Part shown: positions 15,827 to 23,221 of the stretch, in pieces
How positions within the stretch are numbered: position 1 is the first letter of the stretch
Layout: every line of letters begins with the position of its first letter
Assembly (NCBI GenBank): GCA_017161705.1
Contig: JADFCW010000020.1
Location: 1-37,628 of the forward strand
Length of the DNA: 37,628 nt
Direction: 5' to 3'
Source of the DNA: Candidatus Sumerlaeota bacterium
Lineage (GTDB): Bacteria > Sumerlaeota > Sumerlaeia > JADFCW01
Translations under genes and position numbers: made by a program
Notes under the pieces: generated by a model
Databases searched by the model: none
Told to the model about the DNA's origin: nothing
The model's input: the letters and a program-made list of their open reading frames with translations, nothing else

Positions 15827-16187
15827 GCTGCAAAAACTGCGCGAGAAACTGGCGCAGGAACGCCAGACGCGCGAGGGCAATGCCCGCGGGCAGATTATCA
15901 TCCACATGGGCACATGCGGAATCGCCGCCGGCGCGCGAAAAGTCCTGACGGCGCTGCTCGAGGCGATGGACAAGCAGAATGTCCGCGACGTGATAGTCAG
16001 CACGTCGGGCTGCGCCGGCATGTGCAGCAAAGAGCCGATGGCCACCGTGCAACTGCCCCAACAGGCGCCGGTGAAATATATCTCGCTCAACGAGGAGAAA
16101 ATTGTCCGCATCCTCAACGAGCACCTGCTCCAGGGCAACGTGGTCAAGGAGTTTGCTCTGGCTGTCGGCAGCGAGCGGATGGGATGA
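15804..16187 (+). CDS. Thioredoxin-like [2Fe-2S] ferredoxin
   Basis: The protein has 127 residues. A charged N-terminal helix (ISELQKLREKLAQERQTR) precedes a thioredoxin-fold ferredoxin: IIIHMGTCGIAAGARKVLTALLEAM, then VIVSTSGCAGMCSKEP and VKYISLNEEKIVRILNEHL. Only three cysteines are obvious (GTCGIAAG, SGCAGMC), so cluster binding may need a fourth ligand from elsewhere or be altered. Similar small ferredoxins lie between nuoE and nuoF in bacterial NADH-linked hydrogenase operons. It overlaps NuoE by 23 nt. It may act as an electron-transfer adaptor or assembly protein. Confidence 0.85.
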   Translation: MAKLTISELQKLREKLAQERQTREGNARGQIIIHMGTCGIAAGARKVLTALLEAMDKQNVRDVIVSTSGCAGMCSKEPMATVQLPQQAPVKYISLNEEKIVRILNEHLLQGNVVKEFALAVGSERMG

Positions 16188-16214
16188 GACGATTGGGGAT
16201 TCGAGAGAAAGAAG

Positions 16215-16248
16215 AAAAGCGGCAGCATGGCTGCCGCAGTCCAAAGCA
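16215..16248. repeat. Palindromic GCGGCAGC repeat, copy 1
   Basis: AAAAGCGGCAGC-ATG-GCTGCCGCAGTCCAAAGCA contains a perfect 8-bp stem with an ATG triloop. It lies in the 74-nt gap between the ferredoxin and nuoF genes and is nearly identical to the copy at 35465. Confidence 0.85.
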
Positions 16249-16261
16249 GAGAGAATGAACT

Positions 16262-18052
16262 ATGCCTTACCGACTTCACATGATGGTGTGCGCGGGAACC
16301 GGTTGCGTCAGCAACCGCTCGCTGGAATTGCGCGATGCGCTGTCGGCCGAGCTGGCCAGGCGCGGCTTGGACAAGGAAATCGAGATTGTAACGACCGGCT
16401 GCAATGGCTTCTGCGGCGTCGGGCCGATCCTGCTCGTGCAGCCCGACGGCATCTTCTATCAAAAGGTGCAGGTGAAAGACGTGCCGCTGCTGGTCGAGGA
16501 ACACTTGGTGAAAGGCCGGCCGGTCAAATCGTTGATGTTCACGCCGCCCGAGGCCAAAGAGCCCGTACCTCGGATGCGCGACATTCCATTTTTTGGCAAG
16601 CAGATGCTGGTCGCGCTCCGCAACCGCGGGATGATTGATCCGGAGAAAATCGAGGACTATATCGCGCGTGGAGGCTATCAGGCGCTGGCCAAGGCTCTGA
16701 CCACCATGACGCCAAAGCAGATCATCGAGGAGATCAAGGCGTCCGGTCTGCGGGGGCGCGGCGGCGGCGGATTCCCCACGGGCATCAAGTGGGAGACCTG
16801 CGTCCATGCCCACTCCGAGGATGGCGTGCGCTATCTGGTCTGCAACGCCGACGAGGGCGACCCGGGCGCCTTTATGGACCGCAGCATCATCGAGGGCGAT
16901 CCGCACTCGGTCATCGAGGGGATGGTGATCGGCGCCTATGCCATTGGCGCGCATCAGGGATACATCTATGTTCGCCACGAATATCCTCTGGCGCTCAAAC
17001 GGTTCATGATTGCGCTCGACCAGGCGCGCGAATACGGCCTGCTGGGCAAGGATATTCTGGGGACAGGCTTTGATTTCGACATCGAGGTGCATCGCGGCGC
17101 GGGCGCGTTTGTGTGCGGCGAGTCCACGGCGCTGATGGCCTCGATCGAAGGCCGCGTCGGCGAACCGCGCGCCAAATACATTCACACCGTCGAGGTGGGC
17201 CTTTACAACAAACCGACGGTGCTGAACAACGTGGAGACGTTTGCCAACGTGCCGGTTATCATTGAGCGCGGGGCCAAATGGTTCGCTTCGATCGGCACGG
17301 AACACAGCAAGGGAACCAAGGTGTTTTCGCTGGCTGGCCGGGTGAAAAACACGGGATTGGTCGAGGTGCCGATGGGTCTTTCGCTGCGCGAGTTGATTTT
17401 CGATATCGGCGGCGGAATTGCCGACAACGGGAAATTCAAAGCGGTGCAGACAGGGGGCCCGTCGGGTGGCTTCCTTCCCGAAGATTTGCTCGATCTGCCG
17501 GTGGACTATGAAAAACTTTACGAGGCCGGCTCCATGATGGGCTCCGGCGGCGTCGTGGTCATGGACCATACCTCGTGCATGGTGGACGTGGCGCGGTTCT
17601 TTGTGGATTTCCTCCAGAGCGAGTCGTGCGGCAAGTGCACGCCGTGCCGCGAGGGCATCAAGGCGATGCACGGCATCCTGTCGCGCATTTGCGACGGCAA
17701 AGGCAGCGAAGCGGACCTGGCGACGCTGGAAGAACTGTGCTCCGTCGTTGCCGACACCTCGTTGTGCGCCCTGGGCGGCAGCGCGCCGAATCCCGTGCTG
17801 ACCTCGCTTCGCTATTTCCGCAGCGAGTATGAGGCGCATCTTCAGGGGAAATGCCCGGCGGGGGTCTGTCGGGCGCTGATCACGTTCCGGATCAACGACA
17901 AATGTACGGGCTGTCATCTGTGCTTCAAGGCGTGTCCGACCTCGGCGGTCCTGGGCGAGCCAAAACAGATGCACAGCATTATTCAGGGAAAATGCATCAA
18001 ATGCGGCGCCTGCTATGATGTGTGCAAGTTCGAGGCAGTGACGAAGGAGTAA
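16262..18052 (+). CDS. nuoF: NuoF/HydB-like NAD(P)H- and FMN-binding subunit
   Basis: This 596-residue flavoprotein would exchange electrons with NAD(P)H. It has four parts. A thioredoxin-like [2Fe-2S] N-terminus carries VCAGTGCVSN and TTGCNGFCGVGP. The FMN/NAD core carries GLRGRGGGGFPTGIKWE and CNADEGDPGAFMDR. The 4Fe-4S motif is ESCGKCTPCREG with a later Cys in TSLCALGG. A C-terminal two-cluster ferredoxin carries CTGCHLCFKACPTSAV and CIKCGACYDVCKFEAV. This four-part form is that of HydB of [FeFe] and [NiFe] bifurcating hydrogenases and is longer than respiratory NuoF. ATG 16262 follows a purine-rich AGAGAGAA site. The flavin here is a candidate bifurcation or NAD site. Confidence 0.95.
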   Translation: MPYRLHMMVCAGTGCVSNRSLELRDALSAELARRGLDKEIEIVTTGCNGFCGVGPILLVQPDGIFYQKVQVKDVPLLVEEHLVKGRPVKSLMFTPPEAKEPVPRMRDIPFFGKQMLVALRNRGMIDPEKIEDYIARGGYQALAKALTTMTPKQIIEEIKASGLRGRGGGGFPTGIKWETCVHAHSEDGVRYLVCNADEGDPGAFMDRSIIEGDPHSVIEGMVIGAYAIGAHQGYIYVRHEYPLALKRFMIALDQAREYGLLGKDILGTGFDFDIEVHRGAGAFVCGESTALMASIEGRVGEPRAKYIHTVEVGLYNKPTVLNNVETFANVPVIIERGAKWFASIGTEHSKGTKVFSLAGRVKNTGLVEVPMGLSLRELIFDIGGGIADNGKFKAVQTGGPSGGFLPEDLLDLPVDYEKLYEAGSMMGSGGVVVMDHTSCMVDVARFFVDFLQSESCGKCTPCREGIKAMHGILSRICDGKGSEADLATLEELCSVVADTSLCALGGSAPNPVLTSLRYFRSEYEAHLQGKCPAGVCRALITFRINDKCTGCHLCFKACPTSAVLGEPKQMHSIIQGKCIKCGACYDVCKFEAVTKE

Positions 18053-18073
18053 CGGGCGCGAAAACCAGCGGCG

Positions 18074-18088
18074 CAGGCGGACCGCCTG
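18074..18088. repeat. Short palindrome CAGGCGG-A-CCGCCTG
   Basis: A perfect 7-bp inverted repeat lies in the 61-nt gap between nuoF and the chimeric gene, 26 nt before the next start. It resembles the CCCGCCTGT motifs near 23090 and 26960, so it may be a dispersed palindrome; no role is known. Confidence 0.45.
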
Positions 18089-18113
18089 TCCGATACGATA
18101 AGGAAGAGCGATC

Positions 18114-19886
18114 ATGATCAAACTGCGAATTGACGGAAATGAAGTCGAGGTCAATGCGGGAACTCCGCTCCTGAAGGCGGCTCAGAAACTGAATATCGAG
18201 ATCCCCACGCTGTGCCACTATGAGGGGATCGAGCCGTATGCCGCCTGCCGGGTCTGCACGGTGGAGGTGGTGCGCGGCCGTCGCCGGCGCATGGTCACCG
18301 CGTGCAACTATCCGGCCACCGACGGCATCGAGGTGTTCACCGACAACGAGCGGGTGAGGCGCGCGCGCCGGCTGAATCTCGAAATGCTTCTCGGCCGGTG
18401 TTCCGAGGTGCCGGCGATTCGAGCGTTGGCCGCCAAATACGGCGTCGAGAAATCCCGCTTCGGCTACGATCCGAAGGAAAAATGCATTCTGTGCGGCCTG
18501 TGCGTGCGGATGTGCAGCGACATCGTCAAGGCCAACGTCCTCAGCTTTGCCTACTCCGGGCCGCGCCGCAAGGTCGTTACGCCTTTTGAGCGCGAGATGG
18601 CCACCGATGTGTGCATTGCATGCGGGGCCTGTGCGCACGTTTGCCCGACTGGGGCGATCACCATTGAGGACTTGTCCCAGCGGCGCGGCGAAGTGCCGGA
18701 AATGTATCTAGGTCCAAAGACAGCCATCTCGATTCCGTTCCAGCAGGCCGTGCCCAAGGTGCCCTATATTGATCCTGACGCGTGCATCAAAATGCAAACG
18801 GGCGGCTGCGGCATTTGCGCGCAGGTCTGCGAACCCGAAGCGATCAACTACAAGATGCAGGACGAGGTGGTGGAACTGGACGTCGGGCAGATTCTTGTCG
18901 CCACCGGCTACCAGATTTTCGACGCCTCGCAAATGGCCCAATACGGCTACGGCAAGCTGGACAATGTGCTGTCGGCGCTGGAATTCGAGAAGATGCTCAA
19001 CTCGACGGGGCCGACGGGCGGGCGTGTACTGACCAAGAACGGCAAAGAGCCTCGTGCCATCGGGATTATCCATTGCATCGGCTCGCGGGACGCCCGCTAC
19101 CACAAATACTGCTCGCGCGTCTGCTGCATGTATGCCCTGAAGTTTGCCCACCTGGTCAAGGATCGCACCAACGCCGAGGTTTATCAATTCTACATTGACA
19201 TGCGGGCGTTTGGCAAAGGCTACGAAGAATTCTATTCCCGCGTCCTCGACGAAGGGGTCAATGTGATCCGCGGCAAGGCAGCCGAAGTGGTCGAGGCCAC
19301 GTGGGGCAATGAGCGCGAGGGCCACCTCCTGGTGCGCTGCGAGGATACCCTCATCGGCAAGTTCCGCGAAGTGCCGGTGGATATGGTGGTGCTCTGCGCG
19401 GCGATCGAACCCAACGTGGATCAGGAGCGTGTCGGCCAGATTTTCTCGCTCAGCCGCAGTCCGGACGGTTTTTTCCTCGAACGCCACCCGAAGCTTGATC
19501 CGATGGGAACGGTCAACGACGGCATTTATCTGGCCGGCTGCTGCCAGGGGCCGAAGGACATTCCCGACACGGTGGCGCAGGCGCAGGGAGCTGCCGCTCG
19601 CATTCTTGCGATGATTGCCAAGGGCGAAGTTCTCCTCGATCCGATTCGGGCGAGCATAGACGAGAATCTGTGCGGCGGCTGCAAGGTGTGCAACAATCTG
19701 TGTCCCTACATGGCCATCACGTTCGACGACGTGAAAAAGGTTTCTGTCGTCAACGAAACTCTCTGCAAGGGCTGCGGCACGTGCGTGGCTGCCTGTCCGG
19801 CAGGCGCCATCACGGGCAGCGGCTTTACCGATGAACAAATATTTGCGGAAATCGAAGGTATTCTCGCAGATGCTGGAAATAAGTAG
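18114..19886 (+). CDS. Chimeric subunit: NuoG/HydA-like N-terminus fused to the C-terminal half of HdrA
   Basis: The protein has 590 residues. Residues 1-80 form a [2Fe-2S] domain with Cys34, 45, 48 and 64. The usual NuoG His/Cys cluster region is degenerate (LLGRCSEVP only). Two 4Fe-4S motifs follow: CILCGLCVRMC (124-134) and CIACGACAHVCPTGAI (167-177). From about residue 201 the sequence is the C-terminal half of HdrA: SIPFQQAVPKVPYID, the second ferredoxin cluster (CIKMQTGGCGICAQVC, 224-239), LVATGYQIFD, CIGSRDARYHKYCSRVCCMYA, GKGYEEFYSR, GIYLAGCCQGPKDIPDTV, and a terminal two-cluster ferredoxin (CGGCKVCNNLCP, CKGCGTCVAACP). It has no GxGxxG FAD motif of its own; that lies in the separate hdrA-N product. 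AAGGAAGAG precedes ATG 18114. It is the likely hub joining NuoEF, HdrBC and MvhD. Confidence 0.9.
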   Translation: MIKLRIDGNEVEVNAGTPLLKAAQKLNIEIPTLCHYEGIEPYAACRVCTVEVVRGRRRRMVTACNYPATDGIEVFTDNERVRRARRLNLEMLLGRCSEVPAIRALAAKYGVEKSRFGYDPKEKCILCGLCVRMCSDIVKANVLSFAYSGPRRKVVTPFEREMATDVCIACGACAHVCPTGAITIEDLSQRRGEVPEMYLGPKTAISIPFQQAVPKVPYIDPDACIKMQTGGCGICAQVCEPEAINYKMQDEVVELDVGQILVATGYQIFDASQMAQYGYGKLDNVLSALEFEKMLNSTGPTGGRVLTKNGKEPRAIGIIHCIGSRDARYHKYCSRVCCMYALKFAHLVKDRTNAEVYQFYIDMRAFGKGYEEFYSRVLDEGVNVIRGKAAEVVEATWGNEREGHLLVRCEDTLIGKFREVPVDMVVLCAAIEPNVDQERVGQIFSLSRSPDGFFLERHPKLDPMGTVNDGIYLAGCCQGPKDIPDTVAQAQGAAARILAMIAKGEVLLDPIRASIDENLCGGCKVCNNLCPYMAITFDDVKKVSVVNETLCKGCGTCVAACPAGAITGSGFTDEQIFAEIEGILADAGNK

Positions 19887-19925
19887 TGGATCTCATAGGG
19901 TCCAGAGTTCCCAAGGAGCATGACA

Positions 19926-20333
19926 ATGGCGTTCGAACCCAAAATCGTAGGCTTTTTGTGCAATTGGTGTTCTTATACCGGCGCGGATTTGGCGGGGGTT
20001 TCTCGGATTAAGTGGCCGCCCAACGTACGGCCTATTCGCGTAATGTGCTCGGGACGCATTGACCCGACTTTTGTCGTCAAGGCATTCCGCGAGGGGGCCG
20101 ACGGGGTACTGGTCAGCGGCTGTCATCCCGGCGACTGCCACTACTATCAGGGCAATTACAAGGCGCTGCGCCGATATCATCTTCTGCGGCGTGTGCTCGA
20201 GCAATTCGGCATCCATCCCGACCGGCTCATGCTGACCTGGGTGTCGGCGGCCGAGGGCGAGCGCTGGGCCAAAGTGACCCAGGAAATCACGGAACGCGTG
20301 CGGAAACTGGGCCCGCTGCATCTGAAGGACTGA
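19926..20333 (+). CDS. mvhD: MvhD-like hydrogenase iron-sulfur subunit
   Basis: This 135-residue [2Fe-2S] protein connects the hydrogenase small subunit to HdrA in Mvh-Hdr complexes. The family motifs are present: FLCNWCSYTGADLAGVSR, VRPIRVMCSGRIDPTFVVKAF and VLVSGCHPGDCHYYQGN, giving the cluster cysteines. AAGGAG at 19913-19918 lies directly against ATG 19920 but 7 nt before ATG 19926, so 19926 (MAFEPKIVGF) is the better start. It directly follows the gene with the HdrA C-terminal half, as mvhD follows or precedes hdrA in methanogen and bacterial operons, supporting an HdrA-MvhD contact. Confidence 0.93.
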   Translation: MAFEPKIVGFLCNWCSYTGADLAGVSRIKWPPNVRPIRVMCSGRIDPTFVVKAFREGADGVLVSGCHPGDCHYYQGNYKALRRYHLLRRVLEQFGIHPDRLMLTWVSAAEGERWAKVTQEITERVRKLGPLHLKD

Positions 20334-20398
20334 AATCGTTTCGTGTTGGAGATTGCGGAGAAGGAATTCCAGGACCTAACCCGTGCGGAAAAACACCG

Positions 20399-20465
20399 GA
20401 ACCACAGATTCAGACAGATTTCAAAGATCACTTTGTGTGCATTCCGCGAAATCTGTGGATTTTCC
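20399..20465. repeat. CCACAGATTT inverted repeat (dispersed-type)
   Basis: CCACAGATTCAGACAGATTTC and GAAATCTGTGG, at the ends of this stretch, are complementary around a 28-nt centre. The sequence resembles the CACAGATTTCACAG-type intergenic repeats abundant in several PVC-like genomes. It fills much of the 170-nt gap before the small-subunit gene. Confidence 0.5.
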
Positions 20466-20503
20466 TTACGCACACAACAAACTCCGATTGGGGAAAAGAA
20501 ACC

Positions 20504-21490
20504 ATGCCAAAACCCAAGGTAGCACTTTACTGGGCGGCCAGCTGCGGCGGCTGTGAAATCACCGTGGTGGACATCGAGGCGCACATTCTGGATGTCGCCA
20601 AGGCCTTCGATATCGTCTTTTGGCCCTGCCTGATGGACTTCAAGGTCAAAGATGTCGAGGCCATCGAAGACGGCGGCATCTTTGTCACTTTGTTCAACGG
20701 CGCCATACGGAATAGCGAGCAAGAGCACCTCGCCAAACTCCTGCGTCGCAAGTCCAAAGTGCTCGTGGCCTTTGGCTCGTGCGCGCACGAAGGCTGCATT
20801 CCCGGCCTGGCCAACGTAACCAACCGCGACGAGATTTTCAAAACTGTCTATCAGGAAACCGCCTCGACCGACAATCCCAAGGGAGTTCTCCCGCAAACCA
20901 AGACCGAGATGCCCGAGGGGGTGCTGGAAATCCCCGAGTTCTGGAACAAGGTTTGCTCGCTCGACCAGGTGGTGGACGTGGACTATTATGTGCCCGGCTG
21001 CCCGCCGCAGTCCAATCAGGTGTGGGCCGTGCTCGACCATCTCATCCAAGGCAAACCGTTGCCGCCCAAAGGCTCCATTCTCGGCGCCGGACAGAAAACC
21101 TGCTGCGACGAATGCCCGCGCGTACGCAAAGAAAAGAAGATCAAGCGGTTTTATCGCACCCATGAGATCGTCCCGAACCCCGAGGAATGCCTGCTGGATC
21201 AAGGCCTGCTGTGCATGGGACCGGCCACGCGCGACGGCTGCGGCGCCAAGTGTGTCAAGGTGGGCGTTCCCTGCCGCGGCTGCTACGGCCCGCCCCCCGG
21301 CTCGCACGACATGGGGATGAAGATGATCAGTGCCCTGAGCTCCGTGATCGATTCCGAAGACCCTGCGGAAATCGAGCGAATTATTGCCACCATCGCCGAC
21401 CCCGTCGGCACATTCTACCGCTTCAATCTCGCACACTCGATTTTGTACCGTGTGCAGGAGGATTTGAAGGAGAAACAAGCAGTAAAGTAG
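20504..21490 (+). CDS. mvhG: [NiFe]-hydrogenase small subunit, group 3 (Mvh-like)
   Basis: The 328-residue small subunit carries the proximal 4Fe-4S cluster ligands in WAASCGGCEI (Cys14 and 17), FGSCAHEGC and VPGCPPQ. A cysteine-rich C-terminal part (KTCCDECPR, LLCMGPATRDGCGAKC, VPCRGCYGPPPG) is typical of the F420-non-reducing or MvhG/soluble group 3 form. It has no Tat signal, so the enzyme is cytoplasmic. It transfers electrons from the NiFe site to MvhD and the Hdr/Nuo module. ATG 20504 has GGGGAAAAG upstream; the track's 20435 start runs through the repeat. It is separated from the large subunit by a 102-nt region with a hairpin. Confidence 0.93.
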   Translation: MPKPKVALYWAASCGGCEITVVDIEAHILDVAKAFDIVFWPCLMDFKVKDVEAIEDGGIFVTLFNGAIRNSEQEHLAKLLRRKSKVLVAFGSCAHEGCIPGLANVTNRDEIFKTVYQETASTDNPKGVLPQTKTEMPEGVLEIPEFWNKVCSLDQVVDVDYYVPGCPPQSNQVWAVLDHLIQGKPLPPKGSILGAGQKTCCDECPRVRKEKKIKRFYRTHEIVPNPEECLLDQGLLCMGPATRDGCGAKCVKVGVPCRGCYGPPPGSHDMGMKMISALSSVIDSEDPAEIERIIATIADPVGTFYRFNLAHSILYRVQEDLKEKQAVK

Positions 21491-21492
21491 GA

Positions 21493-21529
21493 CAGGTTGC
21501 CAACCGTTGCCGCGCTATTCGGCAACCTG
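21493..21529 (+). other. Intercistronic hairpin between hydrogenase small and large subunit genes
   Basis: CAGGTTGCC (21493-21501) and GGCAACCTG (21521-21529) form a perfect 9-bp stem with a 19-nt loop just after the small-subunit stop codon. No T-run follows, so it is not a terminator. It may stabilise or process the mRNA. Confidence 0.55.
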
Positions 21530-21592
21530 GCGGTCCGAATGGAGATTTGGACAGGGTTGCAAACCTCTCCCACATGATCGGAGGAATAGTCC

Positions 21593-23071
21593 GTGAAACG
21601 CTACACGATTGATCCCGTCACACGCCTCGAGGGCCATGGCAAGATTGAGATCTTTGTCAATGACGAGGGCGAGGTGGAAAACGCGTATTTCCAGATTCCG
21701 GAGCTGCGCGGCTTCGAGAGGTTTTGTGTCGGCCGGCCCGTCGAGGAAATGCCGCGCATCACCACGCGTTTGTGCGGCGTGTGTCCCGAAGCGCATCACA
21801 TGGCGGCGGCCAAGGCCTGCGATGCCGTCTACCACGTCGAGATTCCGCCGGCGGCGAAGAAGTTGCGCGAACTGCTGTATTCATTCTTTTTTACCGCGGA
21901 CCACACGGTGCACTTTTACGCGCTGGCCGGCCCGGACTTTGTCTGCGGCCCCGATGCGCCGCCGGCCGAACGCAACATCCTTGGACTGATCGCCAAAGTC
22001 GGCCTCGACGCCGGTCTCCAAGTGATCCAGTGCCGCGCGCGCTGCCAGGAAATGATCGAAAAGCTGGGCGGCAAGAAAATTCACCAGGTGACCTCGATTC
22101 CCGGCGGCGTCACCGTGGGACTGACGAAAGAAGACCAACAGAAAGCAATTGATTACGCCAAGCAGAATATCGAATTCGCCAAGTTCACACTCAAGGTCCT
22201 CGAAGACGTAGTCCTCAAGAACAAGGCGTATCTCGATCTCATTCTCGGCGACGCTTACAGACACGAAACCTACTACATGGGCCTGGTGGACGAGAACAAC
22301 AAGGTCAACTTTTACGACGGCAAGGTCCGGGTTGTCGGGCCCGACGGCACGGAGCACTGCAAGTATTCTCCCCACGAATACCGCGAGTATATCGCCGAGC
22401 GCGTGGAGCCGTGGACCTATCTGAAATTCCCCTATCTAAAAAAGATCGGCTGGAAGGGATTTGTGGACGGCAAGGACAGCGGCGTCTATTGCGCTACGCC
22501 GCAGTCGCGCCTCAACGCCGCCGACGGCATGGCTACGCCGCTGGCGCAGGCCGAATATGAAAAGATGTTCGAGACGCTGACGGGGGACAAGGCGGGCAAG
22601 AAACCTATCCATGCACGGCTGGCCACGCATTGGGCGCGCGTCATCGAGTTGACGTATGCCGCCGAACGCTCGCTCGAATTGGCCCAGGACCCCGAAATTA
22701 CCAGCGACAAGATTCGGACCATTCCCACGGCCAAACCCGACGAAGGGATCGGCATCGTCGAGGCGCCGCGCGGCACGCTCACGCATCACTACTGCACCGA
22801 CGAGCGGGGCATTCTGACGAAGGTCAATCTGGTGGTCGGGACTACCAACAACTATGCGCCGATCGCCATGTCGGTCAAACGCGCAGCCCAGAAACTCATC
22901 AAGAAAGGCGCGGCCGTGACCGACGCCCTCCTCAACATGGTCGAGATGGCATTCCGGCTCTATGATCCGTGCTTCGGTTGCGCCACCCACACCCTGCCCG
23001 GCCAAATGCCGCTGATTGTGACCATCCGCGACCTGGCCGGCAACGTGAAGCAGGAATTCCGCCGCGATTGA
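21593..23071 (+). CDS. mvhA: [NiFe]-hydrogenase large (catalytic) subunit, group 3 (Mvh-like)
   Basis: The 492-residue catalytic subunit oxidises or produces H2 at a NiFe(CN)2CO centre. Both metal motifs are intact: RLCGVCPEAHH (Cys61, Cys64, His68) and DPCFGCATH (Cys460, Cys463, His466). A 26-residue tail after His466 (from TLPGQM) is the peptide expected to be removed by the protease encoded at the start of the operon. The early motif DPVTRLEGHGKI is the group-typical L0 region. The closest type is the group 3 Mvh/soluble hydrogenase rather than membrane group 1, judged by length and lack of a Tat partner. The start is GTG 21593 with GGAGGA 7 nt upstream. No other hydrogenase large subunit is in the window. 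Confidence 0.95.
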   Translation: MKRYTIDPVTRLEGHGKIEIFVNDEGEVENAYFQIPELRGFERFCVGRPVEEMPRITTRLCGVCPEAHHMAAAKACDAVYHVEIPPAAKKLRELLYSFFFTADHTVHFYALAGPDFVCGPDAPPAERNILGLIAKVGLDAGLQVIQCRARCQEMIEKLGGKKIHQVTSIPGGVTVGLTKEDQQKAIDYAKQNIEFAKFTLKVLEDVVLKNKAYLDLILGDAYRHETYYMGLVDENNKVNFYDGKVRVVGPDGTEHCKYSPHEYREYIAERVEPWTYLKFPYLKKIGWKGFVDGKDSGVYCATPQSRLNAADGMATPLAQAEYEKMFETLTGDKAGKKPIHARLATHWARVIELTYAAERSLELAQDPEITSDKIRTIPTAKPDEGIGIVEAPRGTLTHHYCTDERGILTKVNLVVGTTNNYAPIAMSVKRAAQKLIKKGAAVTDALLNMVEMAFRLYDPCFGCATHTLPGQMPLIVTIRDLAGNVKQEFRRD

Positions 23072-23221
23072 TAACCGCAGCACGGGCGTCCCGCCTGTGG
23101 CGGTGTTGCCCTCGCCTCCTGCCCAGTGGCCATGCGCCGGGGCGGGCGAAACCGTTTTTTGCTTTACAGATGCAGGCGCGCCGCCTTATCGCTTGAATCA
23201 ACACTGGCGGGAGTGGCGCGC

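Noticed and set aside
15197-18154. 985-residue ORF on the minus strand opposite nuoE and nuoF
   Set aside because: Antisense shadow of well-supported genes in GC-rich DNA; no recognisable domain and no ribosome site.
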